The position numbers and the translations under genes were made by a program. Shown here one piece after another: positions 17,017 through 26,064 of a DNA stretch of 64,000 nucleotides. The stretch is taken from contig NZ_FNVY01000003.1 in assembly GCF_900104595.1 (NCBI RefSeq), forward strand, positions 62,001-126,000, in the 5' to 3' direction. Source of the DNA: Enterococcus timonensis (lineage in GTDB: Bacteria > Bacillota > Bacilli > Lactobacillales > Enterococcaceae). Under the pieces are notes generated by a model. The model worked only from the letters and a program-made list of their open reading frames with translations, did not search any database and was not told the DNA's origin. Each line of letters starts with the position of its first letter. Positions within the stretch are counted from its first letter, which is position 1.

Positions 17017-18027
17017 ATGGTTGGAATTATTTTAGCGAGTCATGGCGAGTTTGCTGAAGGGATTAAGCAATCTGGTGCCATGATTTTTGGCGAGCAAGAG
17101 CACGTTGCAGCGGTCACCTTGATGCCAAATCAAGGACCAGACGATGTAAAAGTCGCCATGGAAAAAGCAGTGGCAAGTTTTCCAGATCCAAACGAGGTTT
17201 TAATTTTGGTGGATTTATGGGGCGGGACACCGTTCAATCAAGCCAGCGGTTTGTTTGATGCCCACAAAGAAACATGGGCGATTGTCGCCGGAATGAATTT
17301 GCCAATGGTCATTGAAGCTTACGGCTCAAGATTATCCATGGACAAAGCCCAAGACATTGCCGCCCATATTTTGCAAACGGCTAAAGATGGCGTGCGAGTT
17401 TTACCTGAAGAGATTGCACCAAAAGCAGTTGAAGCTGCCGGAACTGCTGAGTCTGCCGATGTACCAAGTGAAAAAATTGTTGGCGGAGGCATTCCAAAAG
17501 GGACCGTCTTAGGCGATGGCAAAATTAAAGTTGTCTTAGCCCGCGTCGATTCACGTTTGCTCCATGGACAAGTAGCGACTGCTTGGACGAAATCTGTTTC
17601 ACCTAGTCGGATCATTGTTGTATCTGATGCAGTGGCCAAAGACGAATTGCGGAAAAATTTAATTGAGCAAGCTTCGCCTCCTGGTGTAAAAGCCAATGTG
17701 GTGCCAGTTGACAAGATGATTGAAGTTGCTAAAGATCCACGTTTTGGCAATACGAAAGCCTTGTTGCTCTTTGAAAATCCCCAAGATGTTTTGCGAGTGG
17801 TGGACGGCGGCTTAGATATAGCGGAAATCAACGTTGGCTCCATGGCGCATTCCGTTGGTAAAGTCGTAGTTAGCAAAGTGTTATCCATGGGCCAAGATGA
17901 TTTGGATACTTTTGAAAAATTAAAAGCAAAAGGCATTAAATTTGATGTCCGCAAAGTGCCAAGTGATTCTAAAGCCAATATGGATGAAATTTTGAAAAAA
18001 GCAAAAAATGAGTTAGCCAAAAATTAA
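17017..18027 (+). CDS. manX: PTS mannose-family EIIAB component
   Basis: Cytoplasmic phosphotransfer protein of the mannose/glucose PTS. It has 336 residues, ATG 17017 with GGAGGTC. The EIIA domain occupies about residues 1-130, with phospho-His at residue 9 in LASHGEF. A flexible Ala/Glu/Pro-rich hinge spans 130-165. The EIIB domain from about 170 has VDSRLLHGQVATAW with phospho-His near residue 183. The fused AB form is that of ManL/MptA in lactic acid bacteria, which takes up glucose and mannose and is the usual receptor system for class IIa bacteriocins through its C and D partners. A TACAAT element at 16915-16920 may be the -10. No RpoN -24/-12 promoter was found. Confidence 0.95.
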   Translation: MVGIILASHGEFAEGIKQSGAMIFGEQEHVAAVTLMPNQGPDDVKVAMEKAVASFPDPNEVLILVDLWGGTPFNQASGLFDAHKETWAIVAGMNLPMVIEAYGSRLSMDKAQDIAAHILQTAKDGVRVLPEEIAPKAVEAAGTAESADVPSEKIVGGGIPKGTVLGDGKIKVVLARVDSRLLHGQVATAWTKSVSPSRIIVVSDAVAKDELRKNLIEQASPPGVKANVVPVDKMIEVAKDPRFGNTKALLLFENPQDVLRVVDGGLDIAEINVGSMAHSVGKVVVSKVLSMGQDDLDTFEKLKAKGIKFDVRKVPSDSKANMDEILKKAKNELAKN

Positions 18028-18050
18028 AAAATTTAAAGGAGGGAAATTTT

Positions 18051-18860
18051 ATGTCGATTGTTCCAGCAATATTAGTTGTCCTGATTGCTTTTTTAGCCGG
18101 GATGGAAGGAATTTTAGATGAATTTCAATTTCACCAACCATTAATCGCTTGTACGTTAATTGGTTTGGTGACCGGACATTTAGTTCCGTGTATTATTTTA
18201 GGAGGATCTTTACAGATGATTGCCCTAGGTTGGGCCAATATTGGAGCAGCCGTAGCACCTGATGCTGCCTTAGCTTCAGTAGCTTCTGCAATTATTCTAG
18301 TGCTCAGCGGAAACTTTGATCAAAATGGGATTTCAGCTGCCATTGCCGTAGCCGTACCATTGGCTGTCGCTGGTTTGTTCTTAACAATGATTGTTAGAAC
18401 GGTAGCTGTGCCGATTGTCCACATTATGGACCGCGCCGCTGATGAAGGAAATTATCGAAAAATTGAATTGTGGCACATGATTGCCGTTGGTCTGCAAGGT
18501 GTGCGGATTGCTGTTCCTGCTGCCTTATTATTATTAATTCCAGCAGAACGAGTTGCCGGTTTATTAAATTCGATGCCAGCTTGGTTAAATGAAGGAATGA
18601 CCATTGGCGGGGGCATGGTTGTAGCTGTAGGTTACGCCATGGTTATCAATATGATGGCAACTCGCGAAGTTTGGCCATTTTTCATTATCGGTTTTGTACT
18701 AGCAGCCGTTTCACAATTAACTTTAATTGCTCTAGGTGCGATTGCTATTGCGATTGCTTTAATTTATTTAAATCTCCAAGAATCTGGCTCAAATAATGGC
18801 GGCCAAGGCGGATCTTCTAATACGGGTGATCCTCTGGGCGACATTTTAAATGACTATTAA
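18051..18860 (+). CDS. manY: PTS mannose-family EIIC component
   Basis: Integral membrane subunit that forms the sugar path with EIID. It has 269 residues, ATG 18051 with GGAGGG, 23 bases after manX. Many hydrophobic helices begin immediately (MSIVPAILVVLIAFLAGMEG), and the family pattern GMEGILDEFQFHQPLIACTLIGLVTGH is plain at the N-terminus. The C-terminal tail is hydrophilic and Gly/Ser/Asn-rich (SGSNNGGQGGSSN), as in other lactic acid bacteria. Confidence 0.95.
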   Translation: MSIVPAILVVLIAFLAGMEGILDEFQFHQPLIACTLIGLVTGHLVPCIILGGSLQMIALGWANIGAAVAPDAALASVASAIILVLSGNFDQNGISAAIAVAVPLAVAGLFLTMIVRTVAVPIVHIMDRAADEGNYRKIELWHMIAVGLQGVRIAVPAALLLLIPAERVAGLLNSMPAWLNEGMTIGGGMVVAVGYAMVINMMATREVWPFFIIGFVLAAVSQLTLIALGAIAIAIALIYLNLQESGSNNGGQGGSSNTGDPLGDILNDY

Positions 18861-18877
18861 AAGGGGGAGGAAAAATC

Positions 18878-19789
18878 ATGGCAGAAAAAATTTCATTAAG
18901 TAAAAAAGATCGTTTGGCCGTTGCATGGCGCTCCACTTTTATTCAAGGGTCATGGAACTATGAACGGATGCAAAATGGTGGCTGGTGTTACTCACTAATT
19001 CCCGCTATTAAAAAATTATACAAAACAAAAGAAGACCGGACAGCCGCTTTAAAACGGCATTTGGAATTTTTCAATACCCATCCTTATATTGCTTCGCCAA
19101 TTCTCGGTGTTACTTTAGCGCTAGAAGAAGAACGTGCTAATGGCGCACCTGTTGATGACGTAGCTATTCAAGGGGTTAAAATCGGAATGATGGGCCCTCT
19201 TGCCGGTGTCGGCGATCCTGTTTTCTGGTTTACTGTTCGCCCAATGTTAGGTGCTCTTGGTGCATCTTTAGCACTTAGCGGAAATATTTTAGGACCAATT
19301 ATTTTCTTCGTTGCTTGGAATATTATTCGTTGGGCATTTATGTGGTACACGCAAGAATTCGGCTATCGCGCCGGTTCAAAAATTACTGAAGATTTAACGG
19401 GTGGACTTTTACAAAAAGTTACAAAAGGCGCTTCGATACTAGGGATGTTCGTTTTAGGATCTTTAGTGCAACGTTGGGTTTCAGTTAAATTTACGCCAGT
19501 CGTTTCCGAAGTACAACTCGATCCAGCCGCTTACATTCACTGGGACGAATTACCTGCTGGTGGCCAAGGAATCCAAGAAGCCTTCCAACAAGTCGGCCAA
19601 GGATTATCACAAACGGCAACCAAAGTCACCACCTTGCAAGATAACTTGGACAGCTTAATTCCAGGATTAGCTGCCTTGCTATTAACCTTCCTTTGCATGT
19701 GGTTGTTGAAGAAAAAAATCTCACCAATCATTATCATCATCGGATTATTCGTCGTCGGCATCGTCGGCCATTTGTTGAATATTTTATAA
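18878..19789 (+). CDS. manZ: PTS mannose-family EIID component
   Basis: Second membrane subunit of the sugar translocator. It has 303 residues, ATG 18878 preceded by GGGGGAGG, 17 bases after manY. The family opening is clear (RSTFIQGSWNYERMQNGGWCYSLIPAIKKLY), as is the GPLAGVGDPVFWFTVRP segment near residue 110. An extracellular or loop region of about 60 residues around 200-260 corresponds to the variable region of ManN. The C-terminus is hydrophobic. A long-hairpin repeat starts right after the TAA stop and separates this gene from manO. Confidence 0.95.
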   Translation: MAEKISLSKKDRLAVAWRSTFIQGSWNYERMQNGGWCYSLIPAIKKLYKTKEDRTAALKRHLEFFNTHPYIASPILGVTLALEEERANGAPVDDVAIQGVKIGMMGPLAGVGDPVFWFTVRPMLGALGASLALSGNILGPIIFFVAWNIIRWAFMWYTQEFGYRAGSKITEDLTGGLLQKVTKGASILGMFVLGSLVQRWVSVKFTPVVSEVQLDPAAYIHWDELPAGGQGIQEAFQQVGQGLSQTATKVTTLQDNLDSLIPGLAALLLTFLCMWLLKKKISPIIIIIGLFVVGIVGHLLNIL

Positions 19790-19928
19790 AAGGTTGTGTT
19801 TTCGTTGTTATAGGTCGAAGGAAAATAGGAAAATGGTGCATGGATGCGTCAGCAGACAGAAAGCATTTTATCTTTTTCTCGAGAGCTAGACGAAAACACA
19901 CCGTATAAAAGGTTGTGTTTTCGTTGTT
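19785..19928 (+). repeat. Long-hairpin repeat bounded by a perfect 25-bp direct repeat, between manZ and manO
   Basis: The direct repeats are at 19785-19809 and 19904-19928 (same 25 bases starting TATAAAAGGTTGTG), 119 bp apart. The left copy includes the manZ stop codon. The unit's outer arms are TGTGTTTTCG / CGAAAACACA, so the flanking repeat is also a copy of its 5' arm. Middle box AAGGAAAATAGG / CTTTTTCTCGAG. Confidence 0.88.
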
Positions 19929-19984
19929 TCAAAAAACGGTGCGCGTTTACGCGCACCAATACATAAGAAAAATAGGAGGTCCAG

Positions 19985-20365
19985 ATGGTTCAATCACTTA
20001 ATACGGCAGTGGATTTGACGATGACGGCGACGTCTTTTTCCGGTCTAAATGAATACGGAAAAATTATGATCGGTGATCGGGCCTTTGAATTTTACAATGA
20101 TCGCGACCAACGGAAATTTATTCGCATTCCTTGGGAGGAAGTCGATTACGTCTTGGCCTCAGTTATGTTTAAAGGAAAATGGATTCCGCGTTACGCCATT
20201 CAAACGAAAGGCAACGGCACTTTTACCTTCGCCAGTAAAGAGCCTAAAAAAGTCTTGCGGGCGATTCAAAAATATGTCGCACCAGATCATATGGTTCACT
20301 CTTTAACTTTTTGGCAAGTGGTCAAAAGGGGAGTAAAAGCTCGTTTTAGAAAAAAAGCCAAATAA
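19985..20365 (+). CDS. manO: DUF956 family protein, mannose operon ManO
   Basis: A 126-residue cytosolic protein of the DUF956 family, found almost always at the end of mannose-PTS operons in lactic acid bacteria and described as a regulator (ManO). Start ATG 19985 with GGAGGTCC. Typical segments are TATSFSGLNEYGKIMIGDRAFEFYN, RIPWEEVDYV and the basic C-terminus KRGVKARFRKKAK. Its distance from manZ (about 195 bases) is increased by the inserted hairpin repeat. A terminator follows directly. Molecular activity is not established from sequence. Confidence 0.9.
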   Translation: MVQSLNTAVDLTMTATSFSGLNEYGKIMIGDRAFEFYNDRDQRKFIRIPWEEVDYVLASVMFKGKWIPRYAIQTKGNGTFTFASKEPKKVLRAIQKYVAPDHMVHSLTFWQVVKRGVKARFRKKAK

Positions 20366-20405
20366 AAAAAGTGTCACTGAAAATTTTTTCAGTGGCACTT
20401 TTTTT
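20366..20405. terminator. Bidirectional terminator between manO and the hydrolase gene
   Basis: AAAAAGTGtCACTGAAAA / TTTTCAGTGgCACTTTTT forms a stem of about 18 bp between convergent genes, with A- and T-runs on the two sides. Confidence 0.9.
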
Positions 20406-21007
20406 TAGAAGATTGCTTGACTTGGTGGTGCGGGGACGAAAGTTTTATGAAGCGGCAAGGTAATTTTTTCGCTGTGAAGTTTTTTTTGCAAGTCGAAAAC
20501 GGAGCCTTGGTAAATAATTTCAAGTTGGTCAATGGCTAAAAAATCAGCGGGATGCATTAAGCTAGGGCGTTTTGGCAAAGTGATTGCTTCAGAATTTTCT
20601 AAGACCTCACTGACAAATTGCGAGCAAAAAAAATGCCATGGCCGTTTATTTTCGATATTGAAGCGACATAAAACGAGTCCAATTAAATTGTAATGATATT
20701 TGCTGCGGACGTTGAGCATGGAAAAAATTTGGGCGCGGGCTAATTGTAAAGTGCGGGAACTGACAGCTAGGCGCAACAAAACGCAAGGCGTGTCGGGATG
20801 ATTTTTATAAAATCCGGCAGAAATATTTTCACCAATAAAGCCAGCTGGGAGTGGAAAGGCCGGTTGCTTGCGGGCAAAACTATACATCATGGCCAAATCA
20901 GCGTCGAAGGCCAACGCGGCATGGGTGTACGTTTCGGCGGTAGTAAAGCGGATGGCTTTAGCGGCATAAGTTTCTGATGCCGACAAAAATAAATATAAAT
21001 AAGGCAT
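20405..21007 (-). CDS. YiiX/YycO-like permuted papain-fold hydrolase
   Basis: A 200-residue protein from ATG 21007 (AAGGAG site, eight-base spacing). It has the circularly permuted NlpC/P60-like layout: a catalytic His in ETYTHAALAFD near residue 35 and a catalytic Cys in HFFCSQFVSEVL near residue 130. These enzymes are amidases or peptidases, some acting on peptidoglycan or lipids. No signal peptide or wall-binding domain is seen, so it is probably cytoplasmic or acts without a classical export signal. Convergent with manO and divergent from glmU, apparently a single-gene unit. Family call moderate to good, substrate unknown. Confidence 0.75.
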   Translation of the reverse strand: MPYLYLFLSASETYAAKAIRFTTAETYTHAALAFDADLAMMYSFARKQPAFPLPAGFIGENISAGFYKNHPDTPCVLLRLAVSSRTLQLARAQIFSMLNVRSKYHYNLIGLVLCRFNIENKRPWHFFCSQFVSEVLENSEAITLPKRPSLMHPADFLAIDQLEIIYQGSVFDLQKKLHSEKITLPLHKTFVPAPPSQAIF

Positions 21008-21207
21008 CAAAAGGCTCCTTGTAAAAAATTTTTCGTAAATAAAAGTAGCTCAAGCATAGCAAATTTTTCTTATAAAGCATAGACTTTTTAGAAAATTTTA
21101 AATTATTTTTTTCAACATGAGTCAATTTCGGTTGAAAACAATCAACGACTAGGCTAAAATTAAGCCACATACGAAAAAAACTAGCAAGTTTTTTAGGAGG
21201 AAAAAAA

Positions 21208-22578
21208 GTGGATCGTTTTGTCATTATTTTAGCAGCGGGTCAAGGAACACGGATGAAATCAAAATTATACAAAGTTTTGCATCCGGTTTGTGGGAAATCT
21301 ATGGTCAATCATGTGGTGAGCGCAGCAGAAGAGTTGCAGCCGGAAAAAATTATTACCATTGTCGGCTTTGGCGCTGAGAAAGTGCAAGCAGAATTAGGCG
21401 ACCGCGTGACTTATGTTTTACAAGAACAACAATTAGGAACCGGGCACGCCGTTTTGCAAACGAAAAGTCTCTTAGAAGGACAGACCGGTACAACGGTGGT
21501 TCTTTCTGGCGACGCACCACTTTTAACTGCAGGCACGATTGAAAATTTATTTGCTGATCATCAAAAATACCAACGAGGCGCGACGATTTTAACGGCTTTG
21601 GCTGAAAATCCAACTGGTTATGGTCGGATTGTGCGAGACGAGGCTGGTGCGGTGGAAAAAATCGTTGAGCAAAAAGATGCTGACGAAAAAATTGCCGCCA
21701 TTCACGAGGTCAATACCGGGACTTATTGTTTTGACAATGAATTATTGTTCGAAGCTTTAAAAGAAATCAATACGGAAAATGCCCAAGGTGAATATTATTT
21801 AACCGACATTATTGAAATTTTGAAAAAACAAAATAAAGCAGTCGGCGCCATGGTGATGGAAGATTTTTCAGAATCTATGGGGGTTAACGATCGCCTCGCT
21901 TTAGCGGAAGCGACAAGTGTGATGCAACGGCGAATTAATAACGAACATATGAAAAATGGCGTGACGATGATTGATCCGCAACATACTTATATCGATATCG
22001 ATGTTACAATTGGTAGTGATACGGTAATTGAAGGCGGTGTGACTTTAAAAGGACAAACGAAAATCGGTGCCGATTGCCTGATTACAACTGGTTCGGCGCT
22101 AGAAAATGCGATGATTGAAGACGGAGTTGTCGTTAGAAGTTCAGCGATTGAAGACAGTATCGTCCGTAAAAATGCTGACGTCGGTCCTTTTGCTCATTTG
22201 CGTCCGCAATCAGATATTGGTGAACATGTTCATATTGGAAATTTTGTCGAAGTGAAAAAATCAACTGTCGACACCGGGACAAAAATCGGTCATTTAACTT
22301 ATGTAGGCGATGCAACGTTAGGAAAAAATATTAATATTGGTTGTGGAACGATTTTTGTCAATTACGATGGAAAAAATAAACACCATACCAACGTAGGCGA
22401 CAATGTTTTTATCGGCTGTAATGCGAATCTCGTGGCGCCACTTTCCATTGGGGAAAATGCATTTATCGCCGCTGGTTCCACCATTACAAAAGATGTCCCG
22501 GCAGCCGCCATGGCCATTGCCCGCTCTAGACAAGAAAATAAATTAGATTACGCTAAAAAATTACCTTATCAGCAATAA
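21208..22578 (+). CDS. glmU: Bifunctional UDP-N-acetylglucosamine pyrophosphorylase / glucosamine-1-phosphate N-acetyltransferase
   Basis: Makes UDP-GlcNAc for peptidoglycan and teichoic acids. It has 456 residues, GTG 21208 with AGGAGG. The N-terminal uridyltransferase has [24 protein letters not shown]. The C-terminal acetyltransferase is a left-handed beta-helix of hexapeptide repeats (about 250-430) with [13 protein letters not shown] and [15 protein letters not shown]. Length and domain order are those of the family. prs follows about 80 bases downstream, the usual glmU-prs pairing of Firmicutes. Confidence 0.98.
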   Translation: MDRFVIILAAGQGTRMKSKLYKVLHPVCGKSMVNHVVSAAEELQPEKIITIVGFGAEKVQAELGDRVTYVLQEQQLGTGHAVLQTKSLLEGQTGTTVVLSGDAPLLTAGTIENLFADHQKYQRGATILTALAENPTGYGRIVRDEAGAVEKIVEQKDADEKIAAIHEVNTGTYCFDNELLFEALKEINTENAQGEYYLTDIIEILKKQNKAVGAMVMEDFSESMGVNDRLALAEATSVMQRRINNEHMKNGVTMIDPQHTYIDIDVTIGSDTVIEGGVTLKGQTKIGADCLITTGSALENAMIEDGVVVRSSAIEDSIVRKNADVGPFAHLRPQSDIGEHVHIGNFVEVKKSTVDTGTKIGHLTYVGDATLGKNINIGCGTIFVNYDGKNKHHTNVGDNVFIGCNANLVAPLSIGENAFIAAGSTITKDVPAAAMAIARSRQENKLDYAKKLPYQQ

Positions 22579-22657
22579 TCGTGCCAGAAAGTCTTGATTT
22601 ATGGTGAAAATTCAACTAAGATGCTAATGAAAGCAAAACAATTCAGTGGAGGGAAAC

Positions 22658-23632
22658 ATGTCTAAACATTATTTTGATCCGCGCTTGAAAATTTTCGCAC
22701 TTAATTCTAACAAACCGTTGGCCGAAAAAATCGCCGCTGCTGTTGGCGTTGAACTAGGTCGCACTTCCGTTAAAAAATTTAGCGACGGTGAAATTCAAAT
22801 TAACATTGAAGAAAGTATTCGTGGAGCTCACGTTTATTTGATTCAATCGACTTCAAGTCCTGTGAATGATAATTTGATGGAATTGTTGATAATGATTGAT
22901 GCTTTAAAACGTGCCAGCGCTCAAACGATTAATGTCGTGATGCCTTATTACGGTTATGCAAGACAAGATCGTAAAGCCCGCGCCCGCGAACCAATTACGG
23001 CTAAACTTGTAGCTAATATGTTAGAAACTGCCGGAGCTACTCGGATTTTAACTTTAGATTTGCATGCTTCTCAAATTCAAGGATTTTTCGATATTCCGGT
23101 TGACCATTTGATGGGCGCACCACTGATTGCCGATTATTTTATTAATGCCGGCTTAATTGGTGACGATGTCGTTGTCGTTTCTCCTGACCACGGCGGTGTA
23201 ACTCGCGCTAGAAAATTGGCGGAATTTTTGAAAACACCGATTGCAATTATCGATAAACGTCGTCCCCGCGCCAATGTGGCTGAGGTGATGAATATTATTG
23301 GTGAAGTTAACGGGAAAAAATGTATTTTAATTGACGATATGATCGATACTGCCGGAACAATTACTTTAGCAGCCAATGCTTTAAAACAAGCCGGCGCCAC
23401 AGAAGTCTATGCTTCATGTACCCACCCAGTCTTGTCCGGTCCTGCGATGCAAAGAATTGACGACTCAGCAATTTTAAAATTAGTAGTTACTGACTCCATT
23501 CTTTTACCAAAAGAAACCATCAGCAAAAAAATCCATCAAATTTCCGTGGGTAATTTAATGGGCGATGCCATCAAACGAATCCACGAAAACAAACCAGTAT
23601 CCCCACTATTCGAAAGCAAACATCCATTATAA
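22658..23632 (+). CDS. prs: Ribose-phosphate pyrophosphokinase
   Basis: Produces PRPP for nucleotide, His and Trp synthesis. It has 324 residues from ATG 22658 (GGAGGG at 22648-22653; the in-frame GTG at 22646 overlaps that site). Motifs: [17 protein letters not shown] at the N-terminus, [21 protein letters not shown] (ATP loop), [18 protein letters not shown], the [12 protein letters not shown] region and the PRPP-binding [12 protein letters not shown]. The stop codon TAA begins a long-hairpin repeat of an unusual subtype. An essential housekeeping gene with normal length. Confidence 0.98.
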   Translation: MSKHYFDPRLKIFALNSNKPLAEKIAAAVGVELGRTSVKKFSDGEIQINIEESIRGAHVYLIQSTSSPVNDNLMELLIMIDALKRASAQTINVVMPYYGYARQDRKARAREPITAKLVANMLETAGATRILTLDLHASQIQGFFDIPVDHLMGAPLIADYFINAGLIGDDVVVVSPDHGGVTRARKLAEFLKTPIAIIDKRRPRANVAEVMNIIGEVNGKKCILIDDMIDTAGTITLAANALKQAGATEVYASCTHPVLSGPAMQRIDDSAILKLVVTDSILLPKETISKKIHQISVGNLMGDAIKRIHENKPVSPLFESKHPL

Positions 23633-23760
23633 GGTGAAGTTCGCTTCGGTAAACACTGTAGAGAAATAGGAAAAATCGGTCATGACGGTTTATGTCGTGA
23701 CCGATTTTTGTCTTTTTCTCAAGCTCTTGCCGAAAAATTCCCGTTAAATAAGGTGAAGTT
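23630..23760 (+). repeat. Long-hairpin repeat, divergent-end subtype, 3' of prs
   Basis: The unit 23630-23748 starts TAAGGTGAAGTT instead of TAAGGTTGTC and ends AATTCCCGTTAAA instead of GACACCGTCAAA, so both ends changed together. The tip is the longest of the family, a 16-bp stem AATCGGTCATGAC-n-GTCGTGACCGATT with one G-T pair. The first bases (ATAAGGTGAAGTT, 13 bp) recur after the unit at 23748-23760. The TAA is the prs stop. Confidence 0.82.
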
Positions 23761-23786
23761 TTCGGCGTTAAAGAGCGACACTATAC

Positions 23787-23826
23787 AAAAAATCCCCCGC
23801 CGAATTTTTTTGGTGAGGGATTTTTC
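23787..23826. terminator. Terminator between prs and mscL
   Basis: AAAATCCCCCGCC / GGTGAGGGATTTTT with one mismatch, between convergent genes, T-rich on the right and A-rich on the left. Confidence 0.8.
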
Positions 23827-23832
23827 TGTTCT

Positions 23833-24246
23833 TTATTTTTTATCTTGCTTAGCTAGTAAGTCGCGGATTTCTTTTAAATAAGTTTCCTCGGCGCTTGGTT
23901 TTTCAGCCTCTTTCTCGTCTTCTTCTTTTTTACCTAGAGATTTCAAATGGTTAATCCCTTTAACGATGAAAAATAAAACAAAAGCCGTGATGAGAAAGGC
24001 CAGTAGCGCGTTGACGAGTAAATCAAAATCCAAAAATAAATCCGTCTGGCCGAGGCGAATTTTCATGCCTGAAAAAGTGCCATCGGAATTTCCGGTAATC
24101 AGGGAAATCACAAAGCTAACTAATGGCGTGATAAATCCTTGGACCACGGAGGTGACCACGCCGGTAAAAGCAGCCCCAATGACCACCCCAACAGCTAGAT
24201 CCACCACACTTCCTCGCATAATAAATGTTTTAAATTCTTTAATCAT
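23833..24246 (-). CDS. mscL: Large-conductance mechanosensitive channel
   Basis: Pentameric channel that opens under membrane tension to release solutes on osmotic downshock. It has 137 residues from ATG 24246 (AAAGG site). The N-terminal amphipathic helix KEFKTFIMRGSVVDLAVGVVIGAAF leads into TM1 with the Gly-rich pore constriction. A periplasmic loop follows (about 45-70). TM2 lies near 73-98, and the C-terminal charged helix is rich in Lys and Glu. Length is typical. It stands alone, convergent with prs, with the sortase gene upstream on the same strand but separated by a terminator. Confidence 0.96.
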   Translation of the reverse strand: MIKEFKTFIMRGSVVDLAVGVVIGAAFTGVVTSVVQGFITPLVSFVISLITGNSDGTFSGMKIRLGQTDLFLDFDLLVNALLAFLITAFVLFFIVKGINHLKSLGKKEEDEKEAEKPSAEETYLKEIRDLLAKQDKK

Positions 24247-24330
24247 CAAATCAACCTTTCTTTTTAAGTATTAGCTTTAGTGTACAATAGATAGCCAAAA
24301 TTTTCAACAGAAAACAAAAGAAAACAAAAC

Positions 24331-24366
24331 AAAAAGGAAGCCGGCTTTGCACTGAGCTTCCTTTTT
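24331..24366 (-). terminator. Terminator of the sortase gene
   Basis: AAAAAGGAAGC / GCTTCCTTTTT pairs perfectly over 11 bp around a 13-base loop. On the minus strand it follows the sortase stop and ends in a T-run. Confidence 0.8.
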
Positions 24367-24376
24367 CATTGTATAT

Positions 24377-25072
24377 TTATTTGTCAACAGCAGCGGTCGT
24401 TGGCGTTTCGTCCACCAGTTTGCCGCGAACCATCCAGCGATCGACTGAATCATCCGTACAACAGATTAAAGTAATCAGGCCATCGCCTTGTTCATCGGAA
24501 ATGTATTCCACCTGCGTAGGGTCGATAACTTTTTTTTCAGTAATTTCATAAGTGGCGACATCAGCGCCAATCGTCAGCCGAACATGTTCGCCGATTTCCG
24601 TATTTTTTAAATTAGAAAATAAAATCGAATGGCGGGTAGCTAAGCGGTGAGCGGCTAAAGAAAAATTCCCACGACCGACTTCTTGATTGGCCTTTAAAGT
24701 GCCCGCGCCCACCAAAAGCGCGTCATTGGTAACACCTTCCACCACTGGCACGGCGATATCTTGTTCGAGAAAAACAATTTTACCAATTCCGTATGTGAAA
24801 ATGATTTTTTCCGCATCGGCATTTTGATAAGCTTCCTTTGTAATATTAGTGACATCCGCGCCGCCATAAAGATCTTCTTGGGCCAAGCGTCGCCTTTTTT
24901 CAGCGATGTCTTCTTGATTTTCCACTAGCTCCAAGGTGCTATCAGCTTTTCGCGAATTTAAATAATCAAAAACATAAGGGCGAGCTACTAAATAAATTCC
25001 GCTTAAAAACAATAGGAGAATTAGTATATTCAGCAGTCGGTTTCTGACTGATTTTTTTTGGCGTGTTGGCAT
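24377..25072 (-). CDS. srtA: Class A sortase
   Basis: Membrane-anchored transpeptidase that attaches LPXTG proteins to the cell wall. It has 231 residues from ATG 25072, preceded by AGGAGGAAG; an upstream in-frame start at 25117 is not supported. N-terminal basic stretch then one helix (LLNILILLLFLSGIYLVARP), then the catalytic beta-barrel: His in SLAAHRLAT, Cys in LITLICCTDDS and Arg in WMVRGKL. The motif is TLICC rather than the usual TLxTC. The second Cys aligns with the catalytic one. No LPXTG substrate is encoded in this window. Confidence 0.93.
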   Translation of the reverse strand: MPTRQKKSVRNRLLNILILLLFLSGIYLVARPYVFDYLNSRKADSTLELVENQEDIAEKRRRLAQEDLYGGADVTNITKEAYQNADAEKIIFTYGIGKIVFLEQDIAVPVVEGVTNDALLVGAGTLKANQEVGRGNFSLAAHRLATRHSILFSNLKNTEIGEHVRLTIGADVATYEITEKKVIDPTQVEYISDEQGDGLITLICCTDDSVDRWMVRGKLVDETPTTAAVDK

Positions 25073-25281
25073 TTTACTTCCTCCTGTTTTCAGTCCTTGT
25101 TGAAGTGATTTTACCACAGAAAGAAAAGTTTTGCTAAATAGATGTTTAGAATCGTTTTAATTAAATAAAGCGCCTTTAATTTGCTGGGAAATTATGATAA
25201 ACTAGCAGAAAATCGCTACAGAGGATAAGTCGTTTTAAAACGTCGATCAAGAGAAAATAATCAGAAAAAAAGGTGAGTTAG

Positions 25282-25986
25282 TTGGAAAATTTTTTCAGTA
25301 TTATGGGGGGCATGGGGACGTTGGCAAGTGAAAGTTTTGTCCATTTGCTCAATCAGTGGACCAAGGCCGACAGTGACCAAACGTATTTTAATTATGTTTT
25401 GTTCAATCATGCCACAGTCCCCGATCGCACAGCCTATATTGAAGACCAGTCGCAAGTAAACCCGCTGCCTTATTTGTTGCAAGATATTGCGTTACAAAAT
25501 CAAATCGGGGCAAAATTTATCGTTTTGACTTGTAATACGGCTCATTATTTTTATGAGGCGTTGCAAGAAAAAAGTGCGGCGCCGATTTTGCATATGCCAA
25601 AAATTGCCGTAACAGAGGTCAAAGAGAAATATCACGGAGAAACGGTGGCTTTTTTAGGAACCACCGGCAGTATTTTAGCCGGGGTTTACGAAAATGAAAT
25701 CAAAAAAGCCGGCTTCACTTATTGGCTACCGGATAAGACATTGCAAGAAAAAATAAATTTTTTAATTTATCACCAAATTAAAGCCAAAAGTTTTTTTGAT
25801 TTTACCTTGTATGATGAGATTTTACTAGACGTAGCACAGCAAACGAACAACGCGGCGGTGGTACTTGGCTGTACGGAACTCTCGCTTTTAGAAGAAAAGC
25901 GCCAAACCCACGGACAAAACATTTTTGATGCCCAAGCTTTAACGGTATTAGAAACGATTCGACAGGCGGAAAACTTACGGCGCTAA
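25282..25986 (+). CDS. racD: Aspartate/glutamate racemase family protein, probable aspartate racemase
   Basis: Interconverts L- and D-aspartate without cofactor. It has 234 residues, TTG 25282 with AAGGTGAG upstream. The two catalytic cysteines are present in VLTCNTAHYF (about residue 75) and VLGCTELSLL (about residue 195). The N-terminal GGMGTLAS and LGTTGS segments are also family features. It lies 78 bases upstream of the D-aspartate ligase gene on the same strand, the arrangement known from Enterococcus faecium, where the pair supplies and attaches D-Asp for the peptidoglycan bridge. That context favours aspartate over glutamate as substrate. Confidence 0.88.
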   Translation: MENFFSIMGGMGTLASESFVHLLNQWTKADSDQTYFNYVLFNHATVPDRTAYIEDQSQVNPLPYLLQDIALQNQIGAKFIVLTCNTAHYFYEALQEKSAAPILHMPKIAVTEVKEKYHGETVAFLGTTGSILAGVYENEIKKAGFTYWLPDKTLQEKINFLIYHQIKAKSFFDFTLYDEILLDVAQQTNNAAVVLGCTELSLLEEKRQTHGQNIFDAQALTVLETIRQAENLRR

Positions 25987-26064
25987 CTAATAAATTTCGC
26001 AGTAAAAAAGTTGACCTAGTTAAATAATATTTTGAAAAAAATTTTACGGAGTTGAACTGAAAAA

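Noticed and set aside
17319-18020. 233-codon ORF antisense to manX
   Set aside because: Shadow of a clear EIIAB gene, Ser/Thr/Lys-rich with no domain and no suitable ribosome site.
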